In this document: piece after piece, positions 35,090 through 44,435 of the stretch
How positions within the stretch are numbered: the stretch's first letter is position 1
Layout: each line of letters begins with the position of its first letter
Assembly (NCBI RefSeq): GCF_001648155.1
Contig: NZ_CP015199.1
Span: 992,001 to 1,056,000, forward strand
Reading direction: 5' to 3'
Source: Chryseobacterium glaciei
Lineage (GTDB): Bacteria > Bacteroidota > Bacteroidia > Flavobacteriales > Weeksellaceae
DNA length: 64,000 nt
Notes under the pieces: generated by a model
Databases searched by the model: none
What the model was told of the DNA's origin: nothing
The model's input: only the letters and a program-made list of their open reading frames with translations
Position numbers and translations under genes: made by a program

Positions 35090-36595
35090 TTAATATTCTA
35101 ATTCTAATTTCTCTTTAGAATAATTTCTTACTTTTTCGGTCAGTTCAGGGTTTCCGGCTAATTTTTGTCCGTAAGATGGAATCATTTCTAGCAATTTGTC
35201 CTTCCATTCTCCGTGAAGTTTTTCGGGGAAACATTTTTCAAGAACATTCAACATTGCGTAAGCAGCTGTGGATGCTCCGGGAGACGCTCCTAATAATGAA
35301 GCGATTGTTCCGCTTTTATTTACAACGACCTCAGTTCCGAATTCTAGTTTTCCACCGTCTTTTTCATCCTTTTTTATGACCTGAACTCTTTGTCCGGCAA
35401 CTTTCAATTCCCAATCTGCTTCGTTGGCATCTTTTACAAACTCTCTTAAATGCTGTATTCTCTGAGCTTTTGTCATTGCAACCTGCTGCACAAGATATTT
35501 TGTTAAAGGAATATTATGCCACCAAGCACCAAATAGAGATCTGATGTTTTTAGTATTAACACTTTCAGGCAGATCAAGATAACTTCCTTCTTTCAGGAAT
35601 TTGGTTGAAAAACCAGCAAATGGCCCAAAAAGCAATGCTTTTTTACCATCAATAATTCTTAAATCCAAGTGTGGAACGGACATTGGTGGCGCATCAACTG
35701 TAGCTTGAGTATAAACTTTGGCCTGATGCTTTTCTACCAATTCCGGATTATGAGTTACCAACCATTCTCCTGAAACTGGGAAACCTCCGTAACCAGCACT
35801 TTCTTTAATGTCTGAACTATCCAATAATGGAAGAGCGTAACCTCCTGCTCCAATGAACACAAAATCTGCAACTACTTCCTGTTTGTGATTGTGAATTCTG
35901 TCTTTCACCTTCATTTCCCATTGTCCGTTTTCTCTTGGATCGATGTCTTTTACTTCGTGGTATAAGAAAACCTCAACATTAGAATCTTCAAGCAAATGTC
36001 TTCCCATTTTTCTTGTTAAAGAACCAAAATTTACATCTGTTCCCAGATCCATTCTGGTGGCAGCCATTATTTCAGATTCGTTCCTTTTGCTCATCACTAA
36101 AGGAATCCATTCTCTTAGCTTGTCGTGATCTGTGGAAAACTGCATTCCGTTAAACAGAACAGATTCTGACATTTTATCGTGACGTTTTTTTAAATATTCG
36201 GCATCTTTTTCACCAAATACCAAACTCATGTGCGGGCAAGAATTAATAAAATCTTTTGGCTCCTGAATATATCCTTTGGTTAATAAATATGACCAAAACT
36301 GTTTTGAAATCTCAAACTGCTCTGCAATACTTTCTGCTTTGGAAATATCTATTGTTCCGTCCGGATTCTCAGGCGTATAATTAAGTTCACAAAAAGCGGA
36401 GTGACCTGTTCCTGCATTATTCCAGGCTGCAGTACTTTCTTTAGCAAACCTGCCCAACCTTTCGAAGATGGCGATCTCAAGATTGGGATCAAATTCGTGT
36501 AATAATGTAGCTAAAGTGGCACTCATAATTCCGCCACCTATTAGTACAACGTCGTATTTTGGTTTCGGCGTTCTGCTCGTAAGCGATTGTGACAT
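35090..36595 (-). CDS. mqo: Malate:quinone oxidoreductase
   Basis: 501 residues, the normal length. The N-terminal FAD loop is DVVLIGGGIMSATLATLL. Family features FAKESTAAWNNAGTGHSAFCELNYTP, GGFPVSGEWLV, HLDLRIIDGKKALLFGPFAGFS and SLLGASPGASTAAYAML follow. It oxidises malate to oxaloacetate and passes electrons to the quinone pool at the inner face of the membrane. It has no signal peptide. It is separated from gpsA by a strong hairpin and is transcribed alone or with the downstream small gene. Confidence 0.95.
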   Translation of the reverse strand: MSQSLTSRTPKPKYDVVLIGGGIMSATLATLLHEFDPNLEIAIFERLGRFAKESTAAWNNAGTGHSAFCELNYTPENPDGTIDISKAESIAEQFEISKQFWSYLLTKGYIQEPKDFINSCPHMSLVFGEKDAEYLKKRHDKMSESVLFNGMQFSTDHDKLREWIPLVMSKRNESEIMAATRMDLGTDVNFGSLTRKMGRHLLEDSNVEVFLYHEVKDIDPRENGQWEMKVKDRIHNHKQEVVADFVFIGAGGYALPLLDSSDIKESAGYGGFPVSGEWLVTHNPELVEKHQAKVYTQATVDAPPMSVPHLDLRIIDGKKALLFGPFAGFSTKFLKEGSYLDLPESVNTKNIRSLFGAWWHNIPLTKYLVQQVAMTKAQRIQHLREFVKDANEADWELKVAGQRVQVIKKDEKDGGKLEFGTEVVVNKSGTIASLLGASPGASTAAYAMLNVLEKCFPEKLHGEWKDKLLEMIPSYGQKLAGNPELTEKVRNYSKEKLELEY

Positions 36596-36772
36596 AATTC
36601 TATATTTTATATCAAATTTCGGGAAAACTTTTAGAAGTTTGGGTGTATTTAACGATTTTAACAGGTTAATTTTTCACGAAATCTTTAATTTAAAATTGAC
36701 AATAAAATACGATTGAAAGTATCAATTCAGGTGTATAGAAATGATTAATTTAATGTCAGATTTTCAATTAAA

Positions 36773-36827
36773 AAATTTCGGCTCCGCTCAAACTGACGTG
36801 TTATCAAACTGAGTGGAGCCGAAATTT
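36773..36827 (-). terminator. Strong hairpin, probable gpsA terminator / GC-rich repeat
   Basis: An 18-bp stem with one mismatch (36773-36790 with 36810-36827; GGCTCCGCTCA and TGAGTGGAGCC) has a 19-base loop. It begins 17 bases past the gpsA stop. Its GC-rich arms stand out from the surroundings and may belong to a dispersed repeat. Confidence 0.7.
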
Positions 36828-36843
36828 ATTTTAAATTATAACC

Positions 36844-37884
36844 TTAATTCAATTTTGCAGTCAGTTTTTTGAACTGTTTTTCTGCATTTTTACCTTCATA
36901 TAAAATTCCGTAAATAGTATCTACAATCGGAAGTTTAAGGTTTTTCTGTTTTGCTGTTTTATAGATAGAATCTGCCGCATAATATCCTTCCGCTATCATG
37001 TTCATGGACTGGATTGCAGATTTTACGGTATATCCTTTTCCGATAAGGTTTCCTAAGCTTCGGTTTCTTGAGAATAATGAATAAGCCGTTACTAATAAAT
37101 CACCTAAATAAGCACTTTCGTTAACGTCTCTTGGTGCTTCGTAGATTGCTTCCAGAAAAGTTTCCATTTCACGGATCGCGTTGGATACGAAAACTGCCGT
37201 AAAGTTATCTCCATAACCTAATCCGCTTGCAATACCTGCTCCGATCGCGAAAATATTCTTCAAAATCGCGCTGTACTCATTACCCAGAACATCTTTGCTT
37301 GAATGTACTTTAATGAAATCTGAGTTGAAAATACTAAACAACTTCTCAGAAACCTCATCTTCCACTGTTGCTATTGTAAGGTAAGAAAGCCTCTCCATCG
37401 CCACTTCTTCTGCGTGACAAGGTCCTGCAATTACAGCCTGATTTCTGAAACCTATTTTAAATTCGTCTCTTAAATAATGAGCTACGACATCATTCACTTT
37501 AGGAATAATCCCTTTAATCGCTGAAACGAAAATTTTGTCTTTATAATCACAATTCATTTTATCCAATGTATCAGATAAATAAATTGACGGTGTTGCCAAA
37601 ACCACAATATCACAGGCAGAAACCAACTCATTGATATCTGTTGTTAATTTTAAATTTTTAAGATTAAAAGTTGCCGCAGTAAGATAGCTCGGATTATGAC
37701 CGCGAAGTTCGATCGCTCCTTTCACAAACTCACTTCTTACGCACCAATGTACGACTTTGCAGTTCTCAACAAGCATTTTTACAATCGCTGTTGCAAAACT
37801 TCCACTTCCCACAACACCCACGGAAACTTCATTTTTATTCTTTTTTGAATTTGAAGATTCTGAAATTATTTTCTTTTTCGTCAT
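36844..37884 (-). CDS. gpsA: Glycerol-3-phosphate dehydrogenase [NAD(P)+]
   Basis: 346 residues from the ATG at 37884 (MTKKKIISES); the ATG at 37929 adds 15 hydrophobic residues upstream. A Lys/Ser-rich tail of about 20 residues precedes the Rossmann loop VGSGSFATAIVK. Further motifs are VLATPSIYL, SAIKGI, AGPCHAEEVA, GNEYSAILKNIFAIGAG (substrate-binding Lys) and GDLLVTAYSLFSRNRSLG. It reduces dihydroxyacetone phosphate to glycerol-3-phosphate for phospholipid synthesis in the cytoplasm. Confidence 0.93.
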   Translation of the reverse strand: MTKKKIISESSNSKKNKNEVSVGVVGSGSFATAIVKMLVENCKVVHWCVRSEFVKGAIELRGHNPSYLTAATFNLKNLKLTTDINELVSACDIVVLATPSIYLSDTLDKMNCDYKDKIFVSAIKGIIPKVNDVVAHYLRDEFKIGFRNQAVIAGPCHAEEVAMERLSYLTIATVEDEVSEKLFSIFNSDFIKVHSSKDVLGNEYSAILKNIFAIGAGIASGLGYGDNFTAVFVSNAIREMETFLEAIYEAPRDVNESAYLGDLLVTAYSLFSRNRSLGNLIGKGYTVKSAIQSMNMIAEGYYAADSIYKTAKQKNLKLPIVDTIYGILYEGKNAEKQFKKLTAKLN

Positions 37885-38185
37885 AATTGAAATGTGAACT
37901 GCAAATATATTAAAACAAAGATTCAACAAAGCTTTTCCTACGACGATAAACGCTATTTTCTGAAAAAATTAACACTTCAGAGCATAATTAATTTTTACAC
38001 GAGTCTGTGCCATTTTGATAGAGACTTTTTTTAGACTGTATAAAATGTTATGGTTAGTTACTTATAATAAATCTTATTCACAATCCATACCATATTTAAT
38101 GAAAAACAATCATAATAGCTTATTTTCAATTTATATTTGTTAAAATTAAATTTTATTAGAATTTTTTTCAACTCTTATTTAAATT
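37885..38185. other. Spacer between divergent gpsA and TPR/AraC genes
   Basis: About 300 bases. It holds a GAGTCTGTGC...AGACTTTTTTT segment at 38001-38032 that resembles the terminator after the TPR/AraC gene (39818-39848), and the -7 element at 38132-38139. Otherwise it is AT-rich with no ORF. Confidence 0.5.
38132..38139 (+). promoter_or_regulatory. Bacteroidetes -7 promoter motif for the TPR/AraC gene
   Basis: TATATTTG lies 46 bases before the start codon. No good -33 element was seen. Confidence 0.5.
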
Positions 38186-39781
38186 ATGACGAAAAACTTA
38201 CTCATTTTTATATTCCTATATTCTACAGCAATGTGGGCACAAAAAACTGATGATCCGTACGAAAATCTGTACATGACCACTCTGACAGAAGTCGCTGCGA
38301 ATGATATGCCCCGCGCACTCAAAATTGCAGATTCTATGACTGTAGCTGCAACAACACCTCAACATGAGGGAAGAAGCATAATGCTGACCGCCAGCCTTTA
38401 TATGCAGCAAAGTAAATACAACGAAAGTATTAAGTTTGCGGAAAAAGCAAAAGATATTCTTGATACAACAGATAATTATGAACTTCAGGCAAAAATCCGA
38501 GGACTTTTGGCGACCGAATACAGAATCATAGGACTCTTACATCAATCTAAAAAGTATGCAGATGAGGGAATAAAAATAGCAGATAAAATCAATGATGCGA
38601 AGAAACAGGCACAGGTAAAATCTCTTTTCCTCCAAGAGTTGGCATATTACGAGATCAATAATAATAAAAATTATACGGCTGCCATTGCTTATCTTACTCA
38701 ATCTCTGGAGTATTGTTCAAAAATTCCGGAGGATCAAATCAATCTGGGAAGAACGCACCAAATGTTGGGAGAAGTATATTGTTTTTATTTAAATAACTAT
38801 AGTCTTGCAGAAAAACATTATCAAATCGCTTTGAAAAATCTTCCCGAATCTTATTATGTTATTGCACTTGTTCAGGAGGGATTAGGAAAAGTGCGATTTT
38901 CACAAAAACGGTATGATGAAGCTGAAAATTTTTTCTTAAAAGCTTTAAAATTTGCAGAAACAACCGATCATCCCGAAATGAAAAGAAGAATTTACAATGA
39001 TATTTCAGAATATTATGAAAAAACAGGTCAGTATAAAAAAGCTGCCGTTTACAGGAAAAAACTCGCTGAATTAAATTGGGTTGAAGCTGAAAAGCATAGC
39101 CACACCGTTGACAGTGACTATAACAAAATTGAAAATGAAAACCAGCAATATGCAATTTGGGACAGCTCAAAAAATATTGCCATTGGCATTGCTTCTCTTT
39201 TGATTTTAAGTCTTATCGTAATTTTCATTATTAACAAAAAGAAGCAGAAAGCAGAATATCTTAAGTTTAAAACCATAATTGATCATTATAAGGAAAAAGA
39301 AGAATATGTTTTAGAAACAAAAATTGAAACTTCAGCACTTGATGAAAGTGAAGAAGAAAGAAGTTCAGATGAAATTGACGTTAAAAATAAACAGACAGAT
39401 ATTGCCATTAATAAAGAAACAGAAACAAAAATACTGGAATATCTTGATCAGTTTGAAAAAGATGAAATGTTTAATCAAAGTTATATTTCTCTTTCTTTCC
39501 TTGCTACGGAATTCAACACGAACAGCAAATACATTTCTTATGTGGTGAAAAAATATAAAAACACTGATTTTAAGAATTATGTCAATAAACTAAGGATCAA
39601 TTACATCATTCACAAACTGAATACTTCAGAAAAACACAGAAAATATAAAATGGGAGCTTTGGCTGAAGAATGCGGTTTTTCATCACACAGTGCATTTGCA
39701 ACTATTTTTAAATCTATTACAGGAATTTCACCTTCTACTTTTATTTCTTTTATCGAACAGGAAAAAGTAAAGAAAATTTAA
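38186..39781 (+). CDS. Membrane-anchored TPR sensor with cytoplasmic AraC-type DNA-binding domain
   Basis: 531 residues. A signal peptide (STAMWAQ) is followed by about six TPR units (about 30-300; e.g. YNESIKFAEKAKDI, YSLAEKHYQIALKNL, YDEAENFFLKALKFA). One membrane helix (IAIGIASLLILSLIVIFII, about 330-350), an acidic linker and a C-terminal AraC helix-turn-helix (FLATEFNTNSKYISYVVKKY; MGALAEECGFSSHSAFATIF) complete it. This is a one-protein signal path: periplasmic TPRs sense a peptide or protein and the cytoplasmic end binds DNA. The signal and targets are unknown. The fibre-protein genes downstream are candidates. Confidence 0.88.
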   Translation: MTKNLLIFIFLYSTAMWAQKTDDPYENLYMTTLTEVAANDMPRALKIADSMTVAATTPQHEGRSIMLTASLYMQQSKYNESIKFAEKAKDILDTTDNYELQAKIRGLLATEYRIIGLLHQSKKYADEGIKIADKINDAKKQAQVKSLFLQELAYYEINNNKNYTAAIAYLTQSLEYCSKIPEDQINLGRTHQMLGEVYCFYLNNYSLAEKHYQIALKNLPESYYVIALVQEGLGKVRFSQKRYDEAENFFLKALKFAETTDHPEMKRRIYNDISEYYEKTGQYKKAAVYRKKLAELNWVEAEKHSHTVDSDYNKIENENQQYAIWDSSKNIAIGIASLLILSLIVIFIINKKKQKAEYLKFKTIIDHYKEKEEYVLETKIETSALDESEEERSSDEIDVKNKQTDIAINKETETKILEYLDQFEKDEMFNQSYISLSFLATEFNTNSKYISYVVKKYKNTDFKNYVNKLRINYIIHKLNTSEKHRKYKMGALAEECGFSSHSAFATIFKSITGISPSTFISFIEQEKVKKI

Positions 39782-40295
39782 ATATAATTTCGATACAATT
39801 ATTAATTTTTCACATGAGTCTGTACTTTACTAAAGTGCAGGCTTTTTTCATGCTTTTTTATCCTATTTTTCTTGCAATAAATTCAAAAATCATTTTTATT
39901 TTTCATTAAACCAAGATTATTTCATTTGCTTTCATTAAAAATTAAATTATTAAAAATCAAACATTTACAATTACAACCCTTTTGATTTTCCGAAAAACAG
40001 AAGGGTATTTCTTTCTTAATGAATTAGTTTCAGATAAATTTGCAAAACAATGTTAAGCATAATAACATTTGAACTAAAAACCCTATCATCCTATTAAAAT
40101 ACTTTTCTATTTCAGGTAAAAACTCATGTAGAAATCAACAATAAAATTTCCCTTTTATCATACGCTGCAAATGATTCTATTACAATTAAAATATCCCAAT
40201 TAATTAAACACATAATTGAGTCCTACTATTCCAAATCTGGAATACAGCAAATCATTACACAAAAAATTTAGACCAAGATTCTAAGAATTACAAAA
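39782..40295. other. AT-rich spacer before the fibre-protein remnant
   Basis: About 500 bases, with the terminator at 39818-39848 and otherwise no supported gene. Composition is strongly AT-rich; no long repeat was seen. Confidence 0.45.
39818..39848 (+). terminator. Intrinsic terminator
   Basis: An 11-bp stem with two G-T pairs (GTCTGTACTTT / AAAGTGCAGGC) has a 3-base loop and TTTTTTC, about 36 bases after the TPR/AraC stop. Confidence 0.75.
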
Positions 40296-40406
40296 ATGAA
40301 AAAACAACTATTAACAACTTTCACTTTGGCAATCGGCATATCTGTAGTTGCCAAAGTCGAAATTAATGTCGGAACATCAACATTAAATATTACGAAACTA
40401 GTATAA
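40296..40406 (+). pseudogene. Remnant of an S74-type fibre protein N-terminus
   Basis: A 36-codon reading frame begins MKKQLLTTFTLAIGISVVAK and continues VEINVGTSTLNIT before a stop. It parallels the start of the complete gene about 90 bases downstream (signal peptide, then AQVGINT...PAATFDI), with altered residues at the cleavage and start motif. It appears to be a truncated or decayed copy. It could instead be a genuine very short secreted peptide. Confidence 0.55.
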
Positions 40407-40498
40407 AAAATTACTCCTTTTAATCCTCAGAGTAATTCCATAAATCAACCATTCAAAAAAGCAATGTGCTAACATTTATAATTTATTAAACCACTATT

Positions 40499-41815
40499 AT
40501 GAAAAAAAAATTATCGCTGGCTGTCACACTATTTTTAAGTGTATACTCTTACGCGCAAGTTGGTATCAACACAGCAGCCCCAGCAGCAACATTCGACATT
40601 GTAGCTAAAGGGAATGCAACTACCGCAGAAGGTATCATTGCTCCAAGACTTACAGGACTGGAAATCAAAACTGCTACCAGTAGTTCACTTTACACTACAG
40701 CACAGAGCGGTGCTATAGTGTATGCAACTTCGGCTCAGCCGGTAACACCAATTACACCAGCTTCCGCTAATGTGAGCGCTCCCGGCTATTATTATTGGGA
40801 TGGAGCTTTGTGGCAGAAATTTGATATCAATTTATATCAACACGATGGTTCTTTAGCTGCAAATCGTGTTGTATCTATGGCTGATAAAACTTTGAGCTTT
40901 AATCCCGGAACAACACAATTGGTAAACCAGTTCAGCGTAGATGGCAATACATTTTCAGTTGATGCCCTAAACAACAGAATAGGTATTAATAATTCTGCCC
41001 CATTTAATGAATTGAGTTTGAGTAATAACACCTTTGGTTCCAATCAAACAGACGTTAACGGAAAGAAATTTGCAATTTACAACGGCGGAAATGCCGATTT
41101 CTATGGTCTTGGGATAAGCTCAGGCATACTTCAGTTCCACGCTGCCTCTACTCCTAATGAAGCGCCAGGAATGGTATTAAATGGTTATGGTTACTTAGGA
41201 GTAGGGCTTATGGGAGCAGATCCTACCCATAGACTTCATATCATTCCTGAACTGGGATTCGATCCTGTACGTATACAAGGTTTGAATGAGGATCTTACCG
41301 CTCCAAACGTATTGGCTGTTACCAGTACAGGTGTGTTTAAAACAATTCCAAAAACAGGCTTAGGTGCTGCCAGTTTATGGACACTTACCGGAAATAACTT
41401 ATATCCTGCAACCCTTACCAATAATGTCGGTATTGGGACTACTACTCCTTCTTCTTTATTACAGGTAAATGGAACAATTACCGCTAACAGGATTCAGGGT
41501 CCTTCGGATTCACGATTTAAAAAGAATGTCACCCCAATTAAAAACGCTTTAGAAAAAGTAATATCATTAGGCGGATATACTTATGACTGGAAAGATGCAT
41601 CTGAATTTCCTAACCAGTCCATCGGTAAAGGACACGACATGGGGGTAATCGCACAGGAAGTAGAAAAAGTATTCCCGGAAGCGGTAACAACCAACAAGGA
41701 AGGTTATAAAGCAGTGAATTACCAAGCGTTAGTGCCTGCACTTATTGAGGCGATCAAAGCACAACAAGCACAGATCAATGCACTACAGGCACAGGTAAAC
41801 AAGCTTACCAAATAA
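40499..41815 (+). CDS. Secreted fibre-like protein with S74 intramolecular chaperone domain
   Basis: 438 residues with a signal peptide (VYSYAQ) and the opening QVGINTAAPAATFDI common in exported flavobacterial fibre proteins. Short beta repeats of the type 'VGIGTTTPSSLLQVNG' follow. The C-terminal ~100 residues form a peptidase S74 domain: GPSDSRFKKNVTPI with putative catalytic Ser336, then GVIAQEVEKVFPEAV and NYQALVPALIEAIKAQQAQIN as a trimeric coiled coil. S74 domains help trimeric fibres to fold and cleave themselves. A phage tail origin is not supported, as no phage gene is near. It is preceded by a remnant copy. Confidence 0.85.
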   Translation: MKKKLSLAVTLFLSVYSYAQVGINTAAPAATFDIVAKGNATTAEGIIAPRLTGLEIKTATSSSLYTTAQSGAIVYATSAQPVTPITPASANVSAPGYYYWDGALWQKFDINLYQHDGSLAANRVVSMADKTLSFNPGTTQLVNQFSVDGNTFSVDALNNRIGINNSAPFNELSLSNNTFGSNQTDVNGKKFAIYNGGNADFYGLGISSGILQFHAASTPNEAPGMVLNGYGYLGVGLMGADPTHRLHIIPELGFDPVRIQGLNEDLTAPNVLAVTSTGVFKTIPKTGLGAASLWTLTGNNLYPATLTNNVGIGTTTPSSLLQVNGTITANRIQGPSDSRFKKNVTPIKNALEKVISLGGYTYDWKDASEFPNQSIGKGHDMGVIAQEVEKVFPEAVTTNKEGYKAVNYQALVPALIEAIKAQQAQINALQAQVNKLTK

Positions 41816-41895
41816 GAATAAATTTTAAGGATTATTTGTGACAGTTGCTGAAATATGAACTATGCATAACTGATCCATAATTAAAATATATAACA

Positions 41896-42924
41896 ATGGA
41901 AAAATTTAAAAAAACCATACAGGAGTTACTCGCATTAATGCTGATGCTGATGATACTGCCGCTCAATGCGCAGAATAACACAGCAACAGTCAACGGTGCA
42001 TGGGACAACTGCGCCACATGGAACAGCCCGCCTGCCATATATAACAATTCATCTTCTAATAAAATCATAAATGCCTCTGTAAATGTAACTCTGAACAGCA
42101 ATTGGTATGCACAAGGAGCAGATCTGGCAGCTTTGGGAGGAATAGATTTTCAAGGTGCCAACTGGCTGGATTTTACTGGATCTGGTACTAACCAAACCTG
42201 TATTGGAACTCTTGCAACTTTATCTTGTAATGGCGGAACACAGTCTGACATCACAATTAGTGAAGGTCAAGCTATCCCCGCAGGAACGACCCGAACCATC
42301 CCTTACACAGGCGGAAACGGAGGAAGTTACCCAGCAGGAAGTTGGAGTGCAAATGGTATTACCGCAGATTTACCAGCAGGAAACTTTGCCGTGGGCAATG
42401 GCAATCTGGTTTTTAACCTGAGTGGAACACCTACTGCAAACGGCACCATAAACATACCTATTACAGTAGCTGGCATTAGCTGTAACCTTACCGTAAGTGT
42501 ATTAGCACCTATACCTTTAACTATTACAAGTGTCGGATTTAATTTTTCACCTAATTATCCGACTCAATATCCATCCAATATCATTTATCGACACAATTCT
42601 TCATCTCCCGAAATATGGAACGGTTCTTATACTACTCCTCAAACTGCAGCAGTCCAATTTACTTATTATTTCCCCAATGGAATAAGAGTTGTTGCGAGTA
42701 GCGGGGCACCTATTTATTTCCCAGGTGCTACCACATTTAATGCCGCAGCTAACATGAGAATGGTCGTGTATGCAGGATGGATATATCCGGGCGTTAATAC
42801 ACTTACATGGTCTCTTTATAGAGTAAGCACTGGTATTAACGTTAACTTCATAGGCTCACATACCATAAATGTGCTTGGGACAAACCTGATATTTGGTTAT
42901 CAAACAATCAGAACAGGGATTTAA
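41896..42924 (+). CDS. Hypothetical secreted protein, beta-rich
   Basis: 342 residues with a signal peptide (LMILPLNAQ). It is rich in Asn, Thr, Gly and Ile, with Ig/PKD-like stretches (GTLATLSCNGGTQSDITI, NLVFNLSGTPTANGTINI, PITVAGISCNLTVSV). The C-terminal 130 residues have no recognised fold and no standard T9SS C-terminal domain. It follows the S74 fibre gene by 80 bases on the same strand, suggesting a shared surface role. The family was not recognised. Confidence 0.65.
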   Translation: MEKFKKTIQELLALMLMLMILPLNAQNNTATVNGAWDNCATWNSPPAIYNNSSSNKIINASVNVTLNSNWYAQGADLAALGGIDFQGANWLDFTGSGTNQTCIGTLATLSCNGGTQSDITISEGQAIPAGTTRTIPYTGGNGGSYPAGSWSANGITADLPAGNFAVGNGNLVFNLSGTPTANGTINIPITVAGISCNLTVSVLAPIPLTITSVGFNFSPNYPTQYPSNIIYRHNSSSPEIWNGSYTTPQTAAVQFTYYFPNGIRVVASSGAPIYFPGATTFNAAANMRMVVYAGWIYPGVNTLTWSLYRVSTGINVNFIGSHTINVLGTNLIFGYQTIRTGI

Positions 42925-43321
42925 TCCGATGAGTGTTTAAAGAATGAAGTCATGGTAATTAAAAAGGAATAAGATTTAAAGATTTAAAAATTTCATATCA
43001 ATGCAACGTCCGGTTTAATAATCGGACATTTTTTATAAAAAGCATTACAAAACAAGATTCATAATGTTATAGTTAAGCTAAAATTAGATCTTAAAATTTA
43101 ATAATCAGATATTTAATTATTAAAAAAATAAACAATAGAAATGAACATTTATCGTTAATTAAGATAGCAATTAAGTTAAAAAATGAGATGAATAAATATT
43201 TGCTTCATGACATCTAAACAACAAATACGTTAGATATTTATCAAAAAATAGCCCTTAAAACTTATTTTTAATTAAATTTGCAAGCTTAAAACCGTTTTTT
43301 TAATATACTAAGAGAAGAAAT
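42925..43321. other. Spacer with weak hairpin and M23 promoter
   Basis: About 400 bases, very AT-rich. A small hairpin (GTCCG / CGGAC at 43007-43026, then TTTTTT) may end the secreted-protein transcript. A -7 element TAAATTTG lies at 43273-43280. No ORF is supported. Confidence 0.5.
43273..43280 (+). promoter_or_regulatory. Bacteroidetes -7 promoter motif for the M23 gene
   Basis: TAAATTTG followed by C matches the consensus, 41 bases before the start codon. Confidence 0.6.
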
Positions 43322-44359
43322 ATGAAGAAATTTCTAAGCAGCAAGAAGAACATAAACATCCTTCTGGGAGGACTTTTATTTGTTGTTTTTGCACAAGGAC
43401 TTTTCATAGCCAAACTATTTTCTGACAGAGATAATAAAACCTATGAAGTAAACCTTGTAAAAATAAACACTGAAAAAGACAGTGTAGACTACTTAAAAAT
43501 GAAAACAGATTTAGGTCTTGTAGATCAAACTGTTGCTCAACTCAATTCATTCTTAAAATCAAAAGATATTTCGAATGAAAAGCTAACAATCCTTAGCAAA
43601 GACAGTATTTCGAGTTCTGTTTATCTGGCAAAACAATCTAACCGATACAGCCAGTATTTGATGGACTTACAGAAAAAATTAATGCAAGTTCCGCTGGGAA
43701 TGCCTACAGAAGGTCATATCTCATCAAATTTCGGAATCAGAAAAAATCCTATTCCTTTCAAAACTGTTTACGCATCTGTAAGATCCGGTGCATCTTCAGA
43801 ATCTAAACCTGCCACTGTTGCTGCAGCTCCAAAACCTGAAGTAAAAGCAGAACCCGTTGAAAAAACAATCGAATTAACCGACAGTTACGGAAATAAGCGA
43901 GAAGTAAAAGTAATGGTTACACCAAAATCAGCTCCTGTTGCTTCGGCTCCTGCAAGTACTTCTACAAAAACTATTGCCAGTAATTCAAATTCAGGATCTA
44001 AAGTTCCTGTTGTTGAAAAAAATAATCCACCCGCTGAGGCCGATCAGATGCAGTTTCACAAAGGTCTGGACATTGGTGTTGCTTTTGGTTCTGATGTTAT
44101 CGCAACCGCTGCCGGAATTGTAATTTTCTCAGGACAGAAAGGTGGTTACGGAAACTGTGTAATCATTTCTCACGGAAATGGACTGGCTACATTATACGGA
44201 CATTTATCTCAGTTAGTAGCGAAAGTTAATGAAAAAGTAAAAGTGGGTCAGGTCATCGCAAAATCCGGAAATTCAGGACGTTCCACAGGACCGCATCTTC
44301 ATTATGAAGTACACAAAAACAATACGCCGGTAAATCCGAAATTGTTTATGAATTTATAA
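43322..44359 (+). CDS. Membrane-anchored M23 (LytM) peptidase with insertion in the catalytic domain
   Basis: 345 residues. One N-terminal membrane helix (about 12-32) and a short helical region lead to the M23 domain. Zinc and catalytic residues are seen at His246 and Asp250 (FHKGLDIG), His294 (YGHLS) and His325/His327 (GPHLHYEV). Oddly, the first strand of the domain (GHISSNFGIRKNP, 131-143) is separated from FHKGLD by about 100 residues rich in Pro, Ala, Ser and Lys (146-241), where most relatives have about ten. It should cut peptidoglycan cross-bridges or act as an envelope remodelling factor. It is transcribed alone and ends at the hairpin at 44364-44393. Confidence 0.88.
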   Translation: MKKFLSSKKNINILLGGLLFVVFAQGLFIAKLFSDRDNKTYEVNLVKINTEKDSVDYLKMKTDLGLVDQTVAQLNSFLKSKDISNEKLTILSKDSISSSVYLAKQSNRYSQYLMDLQKKLMQVPLGMPTEGHISSNFGIRKNPIPFKTVYASVRSGASSESKPATVAAAPKPEVKAEPVEKTIELTDSYGNKREVKVMVTPKSAPVASAPASTSTKTIASNSNSGSKVPVVEKNNPPAEADQMQFHKGLDIGVAFGSDVIATAAGIVIFSGQKGGYGNCVIISHGNGLATLYGHLSQLVAKVNEKVKVGQVIAKSGNSGRSTGPHLHYEVHKNNTPVNPKLFMNL

Positions 44360-44363
44360 AAAG

Positions 44364-44393
44364 TAAGGCTGCCCAATGGACAGCCTTTTTATT
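44364..44393 (+). terminator. Intrinsic terminator
   Basis: A 10-bp stem (AAGGCTGCCC / GGACAGCCTT, one mismatch) is followed by TTTTTATT, 5 bases after the M23 stop. Confidence 0.8.
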
Positions 44394-44435
44394 GCTATAA
44401 ATTTGATTGAGGAACATATAAATAACAGAAGTTAT

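Noticed and set aside
40499..41815. Prophage tail-fibre gene
   Set aside because: It has a signal peptide, and no structural, integrase or lysis genes are near.
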